Of a stretch of 64,000 nt of DNA, positions 1-11,653 are shown piece by piece. Location of the stretch: positions 2,419,698 through 2,483,697 of the forward strand of contig CM022677.1 of the NCBI GenBank assembly GCA_012295275.1, read 5' to 3'. The stretch's first letter is position 1. Each line of letters begins with the position of its first letter. The notes beneath the pieces are model-generated. The model saw only the letters and a program-made list of their open reading frames with translations. It was not told the DNA's origin and did no database searches. This DNA is from Chrysomallon squamiferum. Lineage: Eukaryota; Mollusca; Gastropoda; Neomphalida; Peltospiridae. The position numbers and the translations under genes are program-made.

Positions 1-40
1 AACGCCGTTACGACGGTAGCGACGGCGACATTAATAGAAA
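1..40 (-). repeat. Inverted fragment of the 47-49 kb satellite family
   Basis: The reverse complement of the first 40 bases reads 'attaatgtcgccgtcg' followed by a 'ccgtcgtaacggcgtt' block. The same GTCGCCGTCGTTGCC-type block recurs on the plus strand near 34,246 and, more degenerate, through 47.3-49.7 kb. It is therefore probably the edge of a dispersed satellite unit. Confidence 0.5.
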
Positions 41-121
41 TATTAACAATATATTTTAGTACTGGAGGACACTGATTGCAATACTTAATAAAAGGCAAAA
101 TAATATTTTTTATTTTTTCAG

Positions 122-174
122 ACGTATATCAAAGATTGGTAAATTCCTGGACAGTAATAAGCAACTTATTGTAG
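122..174 (+). pseudogene. Candidate terminal exon, copy 1
   Basis: A pyrimidine-rich tract and AG at 120-121 precede a short frame ending in VNSWTVISNLL and a stop. The second copy at 35,987-36,052 encodes a matching VNSWTIINNLL end and also follows a poly-T tract and AG. Conservation of the reading frame and stop in both copies suggests a duplicated last exon of an unidentified gene. No other exon of that gene can be assigned here. Confidence 0.3.
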
Positions 175-1439
175 TGTGAGTTGTAAGCTTTGTGCATTAA
201 TATAAATAATAAGAAGAAAGAAAAAGTAGGGAGAAAAAGTAGGGAGAAAAAAATAACAACACCGTTTATTTGAAGTTTACGGTCAACGATTGGCTAATAA
301 TAAGTTAAAAAATAAATAAATAAATAAATAAATAAATAAAAGAAGAACCACATCGATTTATAATTAGTACGTATATTTTAATAAATGTTGTTATGCTCCT
401 TTATTTTATTTTATTTTATTTGTTTTGAACATTATTTTTTTTTTTTTTTATTTATTTATTTATTTATTTATTTATTTTTTTTTTTAGTGTAGTAGTTGCG
501 GAAAAATGCGGGATGATTGTCGGTCTTCACGGATTTACTTTTTTATTTGATGTTCGAAGAATCTTGTACATAATTGGGGTAATCGCATTATCATGCAACA
601 AAAAAGTTGCTTAAAGTATTTAATTTTGTGAAGGAGACAGGTATTACTATTTATTATTATAATTGATAATGCGTTTGGATTGTTTTCGTTTTATTTAATA
701 ATAATTTAAAAGTCATAGACACATGATGGCAGCCATATTATTTGAGAACAATATTTATTTATTTATTTATATTTTTCAAAAAACGGCACTCGATTAATAA
801 CAACATTCACCAGTGGTTGTACTAATGTGAACAGCATAAACAACGTCATATAAATAAGAAATCATGTTTAGTCTTTACTTTTGTTTTACCAATCAGCCTA
901 TGAGGGACAAATTTTGAGTGGCCAGTAATTAAATTTGTTTTAAAATAAATTGACTTGTGTAGCCAAAGGAAACACCACACAACAACTCACAGAGAATTTT
1001 AAATTTTATTATTATTATTATTACTATTATTATTATTATTATTTATTTTTTATTTTAAATAAACTAATAAAACTATAAAAAGTAAAGATGCTAATTTTGG
1101 TTGACAGGTTGTTTTCTATCAGTTTATTTATGACACACACACACACACACACACAAATAATTTGTTATCCTCAGTGATAACTGTTCTTTGTTTCCCTTCT
1201 TTTCTCAATGTAAATTTTACTTTATTAATTTACATTTTGTTTTGTTGTACTTCCTTCTGTTTTATCTTCTTCTTATTATTATTATTACTAATTTTTATTA
1301 TTTTATGTTTTATTTTTTATTATTATTATTTTTTTAATCTTTATTATTATTATTCATTTTATTTTTCACTATTAATGTTTGTTTATTTTTGATGTTTTCT
1401 AGGTAATATGGAGAAAATATTACAAATTTATTTTAAAAA

Positions 1440-1600
1440 TGCATCTATGAAAAATCAGATCTGAGTGAAATATTTTATAAATTTTTCATTGACCAGAACC
1501 ACTCTGTAGAGTGCAAGTGCTGCTGGAATATCTATAATATGATGGTTTACATTCAGCATAGACAGGAACACGAAGGAACCTGCAGATCATTTATTTGCTA
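1440..1600 (+). other. Possible BED-like zinc-finger remnant
   Basis: A short open stretch near 1500-1600 reads NHSVECKCCWNIYN and, further on, IQHRQEHEGTC. This gives a C-x2-C-x11-H-x3-H arrangement like a zinc finger. BED fingers occur at the N termini of hAT transposases, so it could be a transposon scrap. The stretch is short, has stops around it and has no start codon. It lies in the part of copy 1 that has no counterpart in copy 2. Confidence 0.2.
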
Positions 1601-2071
1601 TTGTTTTGTTAATTAATTAAATTAATACCATTATCATCATTATCATTATAATGATTATACAAAGTATACCAAAAATATCCCACACCCCTTTGTGTCTGAA
1701 TAATCCAGTAACTGATAACAGCAAAATTTTAATTTTAATAATAACAGAAACATTAGCTATTTATTTATAACAGTTTATTATTTCTATTATGTTTTTTATT
1801 TTTATTTTTTTCAGAATGCACATAATTGAATGCTGATATTTGCTAGTGAAGTTGTTTCAGTATTCAATAGAAGGTGCTGTCCAGCACTGAGGATAAAGTT
1901 TGTACTGCTGCCACTGGAAAAGAGAAAAAAAACTGGACAGTGAATTTGTGTTTGTTTTCTTATGTATTTCTCATTATTCTAAACCTAATGAAGTTCAATT
2001 TAATTTAACGTAGGAAGTTCCATTTTGTAACATACTTTAGAATCTTGTATTATACACTGCATTTTAGTATC

Positions 2072-2073
2072 AT

Positions 2074-2161
<88 letters not shown>
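2072..2161. repeat. (CT)n then (CA)n compound microsatellite
   Basis: About 57 bases of CT repeats run directly into about 32 bases of CA repeats. The tract marks the right edge of duplication copy 1; the matching edge of copy 2 is the CT tract at 40,682-40,786. Confidence 0.95.
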
Positions 2162-2163
<2 letters not shown>

Positions 2164-2181
2164 ACTTTTATACAAACCTGA

Positions 2182-2870
2182 TTATTTTATTGTAAATTTC
2201 TCATCTGTGTCTTCCTCATCTTTCTTTGGTATCCCACTAAAGATTAAATTGTCACACATGAAGCGAGTTTGTAGATCATTTTTTCTTAAGTTTCCAAACT
2301 CAGTTTTTAATTCACATATATATTGTTTCATACTGTTATTATTATCTCTCATTTCATGGGTAGAACTGTTCATATCTGACACAATTGATTTCAAATCTCC
2401 AAGATCTTTTTATTGCTTTCAAACTGTGATTGTAATTCATACTTTTTTCTTAATATCAATCATTTTGTCACTGATATCTTGTATTTAATTCCATACTATT
2501 CAGTTTTTTTTTTATTGCTTTCAAACTGTTAGTGAATGTAATTCATATCTTGTATTTTTTCTAAATATCAATCATTTCACCACTGATACATCAATTTAAT
2601 AATGGTTTAAGCACCAACAAACCTTATAATAACTTTCTAATCAGGGTATCTAATTATATACTGACATCTTGAATAGCACAAACTGGTGAAATTATCCCAG
2701 AATACTGACCCTGGTATTGTCCATACTGTGACTGCTGACACTGTTGAATTGGTGTTGACTGATAAAATGGTGCAGATGAACATCTTGTTATTCTGTGTAT
2801 TTGACATCCTTGTAATAGCAACTTCTTGATCAGCTTGGCTGCTGCTTACCCTTATTTTTTGTTCACTTTC
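2182..2870 (-). pseudogene. LINE ORF1-like fragment
   Basis: The minus-strand frame at 2394-2182 encodes a heptad-like stretch followed by CDNLIFSGIPKKDEED. This resembles the junction of coiled coil and RRM in L1/Tx1-type ORF1 nucleic-acid-binding proteins (consensus like NLIIxGIPE). Upstream on the minus strand (2440-2870) lie a Q/Y-rich frame with QSQYGQYQGQYSG and lysine-rich DNA, broken by stops. About 100 bases containing 'attgctttcaaactgt' are tandemly duplicated near 2410-2580. No EN or RT domain follows, so this is a truncated, decayed copy. It is in the opposite orientation to the LINE at 6.6-11.8 kb. Confidence 0.5.
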
Positions 2871-3012
2871 TCCACTAACAGTTTTACTCTTATTTTTTCT
2901 CTTTTTACCTTTTATATTTTATGTTGCATACTCGTGTATATTTAGCAATAATTTATATTGATAAAAACAGATAAAATACCTTTAATACTAATAAACATTA
3001 TATATTTTCACA

Positions 3013-3131
3013 GAGAGATGAGAGACATGACTTTCATTTCCATGCATGTGTTAGTGGGAAGTAATGGTTACTCGTGTTGGGAACATTAAACAACCACACA
3101 AAAAAGATCAAACAGAACTTGAAGAGACCAA
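3013..3131 (+). other. Candidate exon with good donor
   Basis: The sequence between 'tttcacag' and 'accaagtaagt' could be an exon. One frame begins at an internal ATG at 3064 and reads MVTRVGNIKQPHKKDQTE up to the GTAAGT donor. The other frames contain stops. I do not recognise a family. It precedes the duplicated exons at 3.5 and 5.6 kb and could belong to the same gene. Confidence 0.25.
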
Positions 3132-3159
3132 GTAAGTTAACACTGTCTTTTCTTTTTCC

Positions 3160-3770
3160 TTTCACATGTGTCACCTCTTTAACTGACAAAGATGATAATG
3201 ATATTTGTATAAAAATTAAGGTTAAAAAATAATTAGAATGAACAATTTTTGTTGTTACTGATGCTACTTAATTATTGTGTTGGGGTTTTTAATTGTATTT
3301 CAACACTAAAGAAGACAAATTATAAGGTGAAAGTTTAATTATTTGTTGTTTTTAGATTGTAGTAGCTTGTGTGTGTGTGTGTTGTTGTTGTTGTTTTTTT
3401 TTTTTTTTTTTTTTTAATTAAAAATATAATCTACATAACTACTGTTTTATTTATTTTTATTAATTAAGAATGAGTTTAATGTTTTTGGTCCAGGATCTAA
3501 AATATCCATGTCTATGTGTGGATTGAATGCATATACCTATAAAGGTATGTTTTATTCATTCACTTTTGAGTTTTATAGCTCATTTGATTAAGGATGGATT
3601 AGATTAAAAGTAGCAAAATGTATTTTTATGCAGAGAATAGTATTGAAAATTTTATATAAATTTTTCATAAATAATGTTTACTTTAGATAGTATAGAATTA
3701 ATTTAATAATGGCATAAAATACTTTTTTATGGTTTGAATTAATTATATCATCTCATTTTAAAATCATAGC
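3160..3770. repeat. Tandem duplication, copy 1
   Basis: This copy shares with 5060-5860 the block 'gtgtcacctctttaactg', a following 'gatgataatgatattt' block, a small exon after 'ggtccag', and the donor and intron start 'gtatgttttattcattcac'. The two copies are about 1.9-2.1 kb apart in direct orientation. Confidence 0.75.
3495..3544 (+). pseudogene. Candidate duplicated small exon, diverged copy
   Basis: After 'ggtccag' the frame reads GSKISMSMCGLNA and runs to a GTATGT donor. It matches the exon at 5585-5631 (GSERSMTMCGLNAALK). Conservation of the reading frame and splice signals suggests it was once an exon. The protein family is not recognised. Confidence 0.3.
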
Positions 3771-4422
3771 AGTTAATTAATTCATTAGAAATCTCTTGAT
3801 CTTTTCAGATTAAAAGATTATTATTCTGGATAAGTTTATTGTTGTAGCCAGACTGTAAACTTTTATTTTTAATCAAATCTAAAATTAGAATCAGTTCTAT
3901 TCTGTCCTCCAAAAAATCAGTTGTCCTTTAATGTGGGATTTTTTACAATGAATTATGATTAGCAAGTCTGGTTATACCTTGGTCAATATCTCATTTTCAA
4001 GGTTGTATTAAATGTATTTCTGTCTGTTTGTTTTGGTTAGAGTAATCTGACTGTGTGTAATAATGTCTGCACTGTGTGTACTGAATCCCACTATACAGGT
4101 TTGAGCAAACACCTGATTAAAACATGTATAATTACATGTAACATGACATGATATCTTCAGTCCTAGTTTTCAGTTATGTCTATAGAAATCATGTAGAGTT
4201 TTTGCATATATATGCATTTTATTTATGATGACTTTTTATATTATGCTTAGGATTTCTTATTTCAGTCACTGCAGACATTAGTTAAATTAGTTCAGGAAAC
4301 ACGTTTTGAGATCAGCAGTTCACGTTGCATCCATCATTTTCCTTATCTAGCAAAATATCAGCAATATCCAGATTTGTTTTCCCATTAGGACAGCTGTCTC
4401 AACTGTGTATTTTTTGTTTCAG

Positions 4423-4453
4423 TTGCGCCAACTTTCAGATGAAGAAATCAAAG
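4423..4453 (+). other. Candidate 30-base microexon
   Basis: 'tttgtttcag' precedes and 'gtaagt' follows a block that reads LRQLSDEEIK in one frame. Both splice signals are close to consensus. The small size and lack of a recognisable family keep confidence low. It lies between the two copies of the tandem duplication. Confidence 0.25.
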
Positions 4454-4821
4454 TAAGTAAATTTTTATTCTGCATTTATTGAGAATTTTACTTAAAGATG
4501 GGATTTATTTGTGATTTTAGATTAATGATACTTGATTTATGTCTTGAGATCTTTCAATGTGATAAACAATACTTATGTGAAAAAAGATTATTTATTCAGT
4601 TAGAGTAGGTTCTTTGTTTTGGACAGGGTGTATGCTTTTAATTTTTATTAAATGCAGTAATAATTATTCTTTTTCCACATTTAGGTTTAACTTATTATAC
4701 TAGACAATCTTCACTGAGTTTAGTCTGAAAATAAAATAACAAGCTTAAGAAAACAGATAGAGGCCTGATATTTTCCTATTTCAAAAAGTCATCTTTTAGA
4801 TAGACATGCTAAAAATCAAAC

Positions 4822-4823
<2 letters not shown>

Positions 4824-4873
<50 letters not shown>
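4824..4873. repeat. (CA)n microsatellite
   Basis: About 50 bases of uninterrupted CA repeats. Confidence 0.97.
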
Positions 4874-4877
<4 letters not shown>

Positions 4878-5059
4878 ATATATGTTACGCTATTTCCTCA
4901 GTCTATCAGGAATTTTATGTTTCCTATTGACAAAATGATGTCAGAACTAATAAAATGTATGCTTATTATTTTATAAACATACATTATTATTTTCAGTGTA
5001 ATGGCACTTGAATGTTTTTACATTAGCTTTTGATTTTTGGTATCTTAAACAGACTTTTC

Positions 5060-5210
5060 TTGTGTCACCTCTTTAACTGACAAAGATGATAATGATATTT
5101 ATATAGAAATTGAAGTGAATTGAAAGATCTTAAGAATTTATTCATATCTTTGTTGTCACTGATGTACTTAATTAAGGATGGCATTGTGTTTGGGATTTTT
5201 TGTTGTTGTT

Positions 5211-5252
<42 letters not shown>

Positions 5253-5860
5253 CAAAATAATTATTTAATTTCAGGAAACAGTTAATGTCAGTGGAAAAGC
5301 CTTTTGGCAGCAATTTTACAGAAATAGGTAATGTTATTAGCAATTCTTTTATCAACAATCTATGAATTTTTCAAATTTAATAACTGACAATTAATTATTA
5401 AATATGATTGGAAAGTAAAATGCAATTTTGTATTAGTTACTTAACTTTAAAGAAGACAATTTAAAAGGTGAAAGTTGCAGTATTTTTTTTTTTTTTTGTT
5501 GTAGTAGTTTGTGGAGTTTTTTGTTTTGTTTTTTAATTAAAAATATAATATGTACAACTGTCTATTTTGATTTTTTTGGTCCAGGTTCTGAAAGATCCAT
5601 GACTATGTGTGGATTGAATGCTGCTCTAAAGGTATGTTTTATTCATTCACTTTTGTGTTTTTTAGCTCATTTCATTAAGAATGAATTTAATCAAAAGTAG
5701 CAATGCCAACAATTTATTTTAATGTACAGAATAGTATTGATAATTTTATATAAATGTTTCATAAAGGATCTTGATATTTTAAATGTTATTTAGTTTAGAT
5801 AGTAGTCGAATCAATGTAATAATGGCACAACAAACCTTGTAATAATTTGCATGCCAGCCT
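5060..5860. repeat. Tandem duplication, copy 2
   Basis: Direct copy of 3160-3770, with the same order of landmark blocks and the same small exon. It contains extra sequence, including a TTA tract (5215-5250) and a candidate exon at 5276-5329. Confidence 0.75.
5276..5631 (+). other. Two candidate exons of an unrecognised gene (5276-5329 and 5585-5631)
   Basis: The first block lies between 'tttcag' and 'gtaatg', the second between 'ggtccag' and 'gtatgt'. Joined across the intron in a consistent phase, the frame reads through the junction as SNFTEI then GSERSMTMCGLNAALK without a stop. The phase match between two independent blocks is the main support. The second exon is duplicated at about 3.5 kb. 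No domain is recognised, and neither the gene's start nor its end is visible here. Confidence 0.35.
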
Positions 5861-5869
5861 AATAGAGTA

Positions 5870-6600
5870 GTGAACAGAACAGTTGTATAAATTTGTAATT
5901 TGCTTTTATTAATATGAACTACTTTTAAAACTTTATGTGGTAGGGCTAAAGATATTTACAATATTTTGAAATTTGGTATACGGATGTAATTTTGGTGGAT
6001 TTGAAAGGTTGTACAGATGCATAAATTGGCTTGAAAGATTTAGCTTCTTTTCTTACTTTATCTCATGCATGTGTAATGTTGTCTTTGTTTTAAATACATT
6101 TTAAAATATACCTAAATGATTCATTAGTGTAACTATTGGCTGACTAAATGTGGTTATTTATAAGACAAAATATATTTCATTAGCAGCAAGAAGTAAATAT
6201 TAATTAAATATTTTAATTAATCAAATAAGTTGTTGTTTATGATGTAACCTATCACGATTGTTAATGGTTAATTAAAGATTGTCAGAATAATCTCAAATGT
6301 ATTTTCATCATGTCAGTATCTCCGAATTTCAAGTAGAATCAGTATTAGAAGATCAGAGTTGACCATGTTACAGAATTATTCAAATATATTAAAAATATTT
6401 TTCATAATCTCTTTTATTGATTTATTGCTATTTTAGTCCTTTCATATCAAAGTTAAAAAATAATATTAAACTGATTCAAATTAAGAATATAAAAACATTT
6501 AATAAAATATTTTTTATTATTAAAATTGTATGGAAAAAACAAAAATGTGGACTACAAGTCTTCTTGCTAAGACAGTGAAATGCAGTTAGAGCTGACAAAA
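5870..6600. other. AT-rich non-coding stretch
   Basis: I see no open frame, splice-bounded exon or transposon motif. It ends at the LINE head. Confidence 0.6.
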
Positions 6601-6641
6601 AAAATTCTACTTGCAATAGACCTCAGTTCGTTAAAGCGATC

Positions 6642-6710
6642 GTCTACGGCCACACCACGTTGAAAACACCGGTTCTCGTCTTTGGTTAGGGTGGCGTCGG
6701 GTGTGGACGC
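6642..6710 (+). promoter_or_regulatory. 5S rRNA-like head of the LINE
   Basis: 'gtctacggccacaccacgtt' followed by 'gaaaacaccggttctcgtc' (6642-6680) closely resembles the first 40 or so bases of animal 5S rRNA. The next 25 bases contain 'gcgtcggg', a weaker echo of the 5S internal control region, in which AGTTAAGC is followed by CGTCGGG. The block is in the same orientation as the LINE and ends about 50-80 bases before its first ORF. Either the LINE uses a 5S-derived RNA polymerase III-type leader, or it inserted into a 5S gene. Some Tx1-clade elements (the Mutsu type) are known to target 5S genes. The similarity was judged from memory of the 5S consensus, without an alignment. Confidence 0.65.
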
Positions 6711-6760
6711 GTTTCACATCGCCTCTCACTTAGGAAAGGTTTTGTTGTAAACTAAGTGTT

Positions 6761-7686
6761 ATGTCTTGGGCGGAAGAATCTGAAAATTACGAAGAAAAGA
6801 TCAAAGGTATGAATTTAAAAAAAGAAGTAATGAGAAAAAATGTTTTTAAAAAAGAATGCACCGTGATTGTAAATGTAGAAGATAACAAGAAAATTTCAGC
6901 AGGCGACATGATAGATTTTGTAAGTGGCCAGGTGGGTGATGTGATAAAAGCGTGCGTACCGGAAGAATCCGACTCTTATGAAATAACACTAGAAGATATT
7001 ATACAAGCGAGAATGATTACGGAAACTGATGAAATATAATTGAAAGGTCTAAAAATAAAGGCGAGAATTTTGAAATCTGAAACTGTAGTAGTTTCCTTTT
7101 TGCACTTGCCTGCCTACAAGAAATTGAAGAAAAATTGAAAGAAATGAAAATAGAAATTCCATCACCAATTTATAGAAGACTATACAAAGGGACAAAAACT
7201 GCAGATGGAACAAGATATGTGAGAGTGAAATTTCCACCCAGAATAAAAAGTTTACCATACTCAATGATATTTCGGACTTACGAAGGAATAAAATATTTTC
7301 GAGTTTTACATGACAATCAAATAAAAGTCTGTTACAACTGTATGGCGTATAATCATTTGTTGAAAGACTGTCCAAATATAAGGTGTCATAACTGTAAACA
7401 AAAAGGACATTTTGCTAGAAACTGCCCGAACATATTTCTGTGTGAAAAGTGTGGAAACAAAGAGGATGAATGTGAGTGTTGGACAGAGTATGACAGCGAC
7501 GAACAAAAAAACAGCGACAGTGACAGTGATGGTATGGAATATAATGTAAAATCAAAGGAGAAAAAAGAAAGAGAAGCAAAAAGTATCCAGAGGATAAATA
7601 CAACAGAAATTAAAACCAAAAAGGAAAAACGAAACTCAGAAAATAGAGAAAAATCAGAAAAAACCCTGATGAAAACAAAACAGTGA
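6761..7686 (+). pseudogene. LINE ORF1 (zinc-knuckle RNA-binding protein), broken
   Basis: The frame starts at ATG 6761 (MSWAEESENYEEKIKG) and stops at 7037-7039. Reading continues past the stop, then needs a frameshift near 7130 to enter the second part at 7135-7686. The second part has two perfect CCHC knuckles, CYNCMAYNHLLKDC (residues 66-79 of that part) and CHNCKQKGHFARNC (84-97), and a cysteine-rich third motif CEKCGNKEDECEC. An acidic serine/aspartate stretch and a lysine/glutamate-rich tail follow. ORF1 proteins of this kind bind element RNA and are needed for retrotransposition. One stop plus one frameshift disable this copy. Confidence 0.85.
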
Positions 7687-7907
7687 AAAATACTAACAAG
7701 GAAGCTGAAACCATCGAAGCAGAAAAAAACAACTAACGAACGAGATTGATCAAGCGTCCATCAGAAGAAAAACTGTGGAGCTTGGTAGAAAACAGAAAAC
7801 AAAAACACAGACAAGCAGCGCGCATGAAAAGTGTGAGAGAAAGTGTTGCCAGGGCGATGAACGAGTATGGTGGGGGGAATATAGACAAGATATAGAATAT
7901 TTTAAAA

Positions 7908-8918
7908 ATGGGTAATAGTTTTCTAATTTTTCTAATTCTAATTATGATCTTGTCTATAAATGTAAACGGAGTGAGAGATATTGAGAAATTAAATTCAGTT
8001 TTTGCAACATTTAAAAGTAAACATGTAAATATTATTTTTCTACAGGAAAAATTTTGGGATAATGACTTCATTGAAAGATATAAACATTTATGGGAAGGAA
8101 AATGTTTTTATAATAATTGTCCAAATAAAAAAAGAAGGGGTGTAGCAATACTAGTACCAAAAGAATGTCCTTGTAAGTTTACATTTAATAGTTGCGAAAC
8201 TGAAGGCATGATTTTAAAAATTAATACGAAAATAGATGAAGAAGAATACAGTTTTATAAATGTATATGCACCAAATAATATTGAAGAAAGAATTTTATTT
8301 TTTTAAAAATTATGTAAATTTGTGGATTTAAAAAATACAATAATGGAAGGAGATTTTAATGAAATTTTAGATCCTAATTTTGATTTGGGCATTAATAATA
8401 AAACTTTCAATATGAAAAGTATTAATGAATTACAGTCAGTTATTTTTAATTATAATTTAGTTGATATTTGGCGACACAGAAATCCAGATAAAAGGCAATT
8501 TACTAGATCTCAAATAGTTGAAAAAACTATAAAACATTCAAGAATTGATTTATTCGTAATTTCTAGAAATTTATTACAGTTTATAAGTAATGTATACATA
8601 TCCTATACCTCGGTTAGTGATCACAGTTTGTTATCACTTAAAATAGATTTTTCTCATGTAGAGAGAGGTCAAGGTATTTGGATCTTTAATAATGAATTGT
8701 TGAAAGATGAAAGGTTTTGTAAAGCTATTATTGAAGTTATTAATAATGCTTCTGAGTGTCCTTTGTTACAGACTGAACCTAGTGTTTGGTGGGACAACTT
8801 AAAATATAAAATGAAAACATGTGCAAGAAATTTTGCAATAAAAAAGAGAAAATCAGATAACGAAAAATATTGTAATATACAAAATGCTTTGAAACGAGAA
8901 TATGCTAAACTAATGTAA
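7908..8918 (+). pseudogene. LINE ORF2, endonuclease domain, broken
   Basis: The frame carries the exonuclease-endonuclease-phosphatase signatures in order: LSINVNGVRD, FLQEKFW (catalytic Glu kept), NVYAPNN, then after an in-frame stop at 8304-8306 GDFNEILD, SRIDLFVIS and SVSDHSLL. These match the APE-type endonuclease that nicks the target in L1/Tx1 elements. The two halves are in the same frame, separated by one TAA in a T-rich run. A second stop at 8916-8918 and a change of frame separate it from the RT part. Confidence 0.88.
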
Positions 8919-9030
8919 ATAATCAACATGATTTGAGTAACATACAAATTTTAGAAGAAAAATTAAAATTAATTGGGAGAATTAAATGTAATGTGCTATT
9001 TTAAGATCTAAAGCTCATTGGAATCTAGAT

Positions 9031-11653
9031 ATGGATAGAAATACGTTTTTTCTCAGTTTAGAAAAATCAAAACAAGAATCAAATTCTATTAAAGAGCTAA
9101 AAACAGTAAATGGATTAACAAGAAAAACGGAAGATATATTACAATATGCTTATGACTTTTATTCAAAATTATTTACACAAGAAAATGTTGGTATTATTAA
9201 ACAGGAAGAAATAATAAATTTAATATCAAATAAACTAAAGGAATCTGAAAGTGAAAACTGAGAAAGACATTACAACTGAAGAATTAACTGAAGCTTTAAA
9301 AGAAATGAATAGAAATAAATCACCTGGTTTGGATGGTCTAACAGTAGAATTTTATGTTAAATTCTGGGAAAATTTTAAAAATTTCTTTCATAAAGTAGTT
9401 ATGTCAATTCAGAAAGAAGAAATGTTGTCACGTAGTATGAAAAAAGGAGTAATTAGTTTATTTTACAAGAAAAAATGAGATAAAGCAGACATAAAAAATT
9501 TCAGACCTATCAGCCTTTTAAATGTAGATTATAAAATTATTGCTAAAGTTCTTGCAGATCGTCTTAAACAAGTAATGTCAACTATTAATTCATCAGAACA
9601 AAGCTGTTGTGTAAAAGAAAGAGATGTTGCTGACAATATTATGTCAGTAAGAGATATTATAGATATTGTCGAGTTAAATAATACAGAAGGGTATAAAGTT
9701 AAAATAGATCAAGAGAAAACTTTTGACACAGTATCATATAGTTTTATTTTAAAAGTTTAAAAAAAATTCAATTTTGGTGATAATTTTATAAAGTGGATTA
9801 AAATACTATATAATAATATAAAAAATTGTGTAAAAATTAATGGACATTTAACACCTTTTTTCAATATTACAAGAGGGGTTAGACAAGGATGTCCAATATC
9901 AATGATGCTTTATGTTATTGTAGCTGGACCCTTAAATAAATTAATTTAAAAAAAGACACACCATGAATGGAATTAGAATAACAAATGAACTTAATTCTTT
10001 ATTATTTCAGCATGTAGATGATACTACAGTAACTGTCTGCGATGCTCAGTCAGTAGAATCTGTTTTAATGCAATAAATATGTATTGTAGTGCTACAGGGG
10101 CAAAAGTCAATGTAGATAAGTCAGAAGTACTTTATCTTGGTAAAACCATGATTGAAAACTTATCTTTTAACATTCCAATATCAATAAATAAAAACTATGT
10201 TAAAATTCTAGGTATATATTTAGGACCAAATAAACTATTATGTGAAAGATTGAACTGGAAATATAAATTAGCTAAAATGTCTAATTTAATTAACTTATGG
10301 AGTCAAAGGAAACTTACTTTACACGGAAAAGCTGAAGTATGGAATACTTTATTAACATCTAGACTGTGGTATATGATTAGTGCAATAAATGTACCAAATT
10401 GGGTAGAAAATGAAATTCATAAGTTATTTTGTAAATTTATGTGGGAAGGAAAAACGCCTTTAATAAAATATTCAACAATAATTGGAAATAAAATGTCGGG
10501 TGGACTAAATATTCAAGATATTTCATTAAAGAAAATGGCTTTTCGTATAAAAATGTTAAAGAAATATTTTGATAATGATTTTAAAAATGTGTGGAAATAT
10601 ATAATGTCAATATTTCTTGAAAAATATATGAATATGAATCTAAATTATGACATTTTTAAAATAGTATACAGTAAAGAAGCTTTAAAAGTTATCAATCCTT
10701 TTTATGCTGAAATGTTATCAGCTTGGGACTGTGTTAATAATGGAGAACGTAATTTCCCACTTGATACAGACGAAATATTGTCTCAGCCACTTTTTCAAAA
10801 TCCATTCATTAAATATAAAAACAAATTATTATTATTTAGTTATTTTATAAAAAGTGGAATAGTCAAAGTGGCTGATATTGCATATGAAGTAATATCAGGT
10901 TTTCTTCCTTTTACAGCTATTGTAGAAATTATTCATGAAAAATCTCCAGAATTATCCAAAAACCAAATATATATAGCTTACAATGTCATTAAGAAATCAC
11001 TTCCAGATGAATGGAAAAGTTCTATTAACAGAAATACTAAAACATTAACATCTAATAAAGATTTATTTTTGTTTCAGAATAATGAAATGATAAATGTCAG
11101 TAAATTTACAGTTAAAATAATTTATTCTATTTTAATTTAAAAAAACTTTAAAGCACCAACTTGTGAGGAAAAATGGAATGAGCTTGGTTTTAATATATTC
11201 TAGAGACCAGTTTGGAAATGGATACTCTATAGTGATAAATTTACTGAATTTATAGACTTAGATTTTAGAACAGTTCATCATATAATATATACATATAGTA
11301 AATTATATAAATATGGCAAAATCTCATCTAGTGTATGTCCAGTGTGTTTGAAGGATGATGAAGATTTATTTTTGTATTGTGAAGAATTGAAGGAATTAAT
11401 ATCAATCTTTCATGAAATATGTATTTATATATTTATGAAAACAGGTTTTTCTCTAGAACAATTGAAAAGATTATTAATATTTGGATGTTATCTCAAAATT
11501 GAAAATAGTACAATAGAATTTATTAATATTATTCTTTCAATTTATAGAATATCAGTGTTCAAAAGGCGTGTAATAGCTCAAATGAAAGGAACAAATATCA
11601 ATATAATACATTTTTTAGAAATTATATGTATCAGTGCTTTAAAATCATTCTAA
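9031..11653 (+). pseudogene. LINE ORF2, reverse transcriptase and C-terminal part, broken
   Basis: Frames at 9031-9261, 9251-9760, 9761-9948, about 9960-10076, 10079-11140 and 11342-11653 together cover an RT. Motifs seen are NKSPGLDGLTVEFY, FRPISLLNVDYKIIAKVLA, DQEKTFDTVSYSF (motif A Asp kept), TRGVRQGCPISMM and HVDDTTVTV, where FADD or YADD is usual. ATGAKVNVDKSE and a long connection domain follow. Near the end, CPVCLKDDEDLFLYC resembles the cysteine motif of Tx1/L1 C termini. There are in-frame stops at 9476, 9758 and 9946 and shifts near 9250, 9955 and 10075, so no active enzyme can be made. Confidence 0.88.

Larger units (their letters stand above)
1..2150. repeat. Segmental duplication, copy 1
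   Basis: This stretch shares ordered blocks with 35.98-37.0 kb and 40.27-40.69 kb. Shared blocks include a short terminal-exon-like block (122-174), a block containing 'aaaaatgcgggatgatt' (near 500), 'atggcagccat' (near 725), 'ttgacaggttgttttct' (near 1104) and an exon-like block ending 'ccagcactgagg' (near 1890). Both copies end in a CT microsatellite. Copy 2 holds about 3.3 kb of other DNA, including a transposase, where copy 1 has about 435 bp. A shorter third copy lies at 57.4-57.9 kb. I saw this by eye and the limits are approximate. Confidence 0.75.

Noticed and set aside
2045-2488. 147-codon plus-strand frame
   Set aside because: It translates the CT and CA microsatellites and then runs antisense through the LINE ORF1-like fragment.
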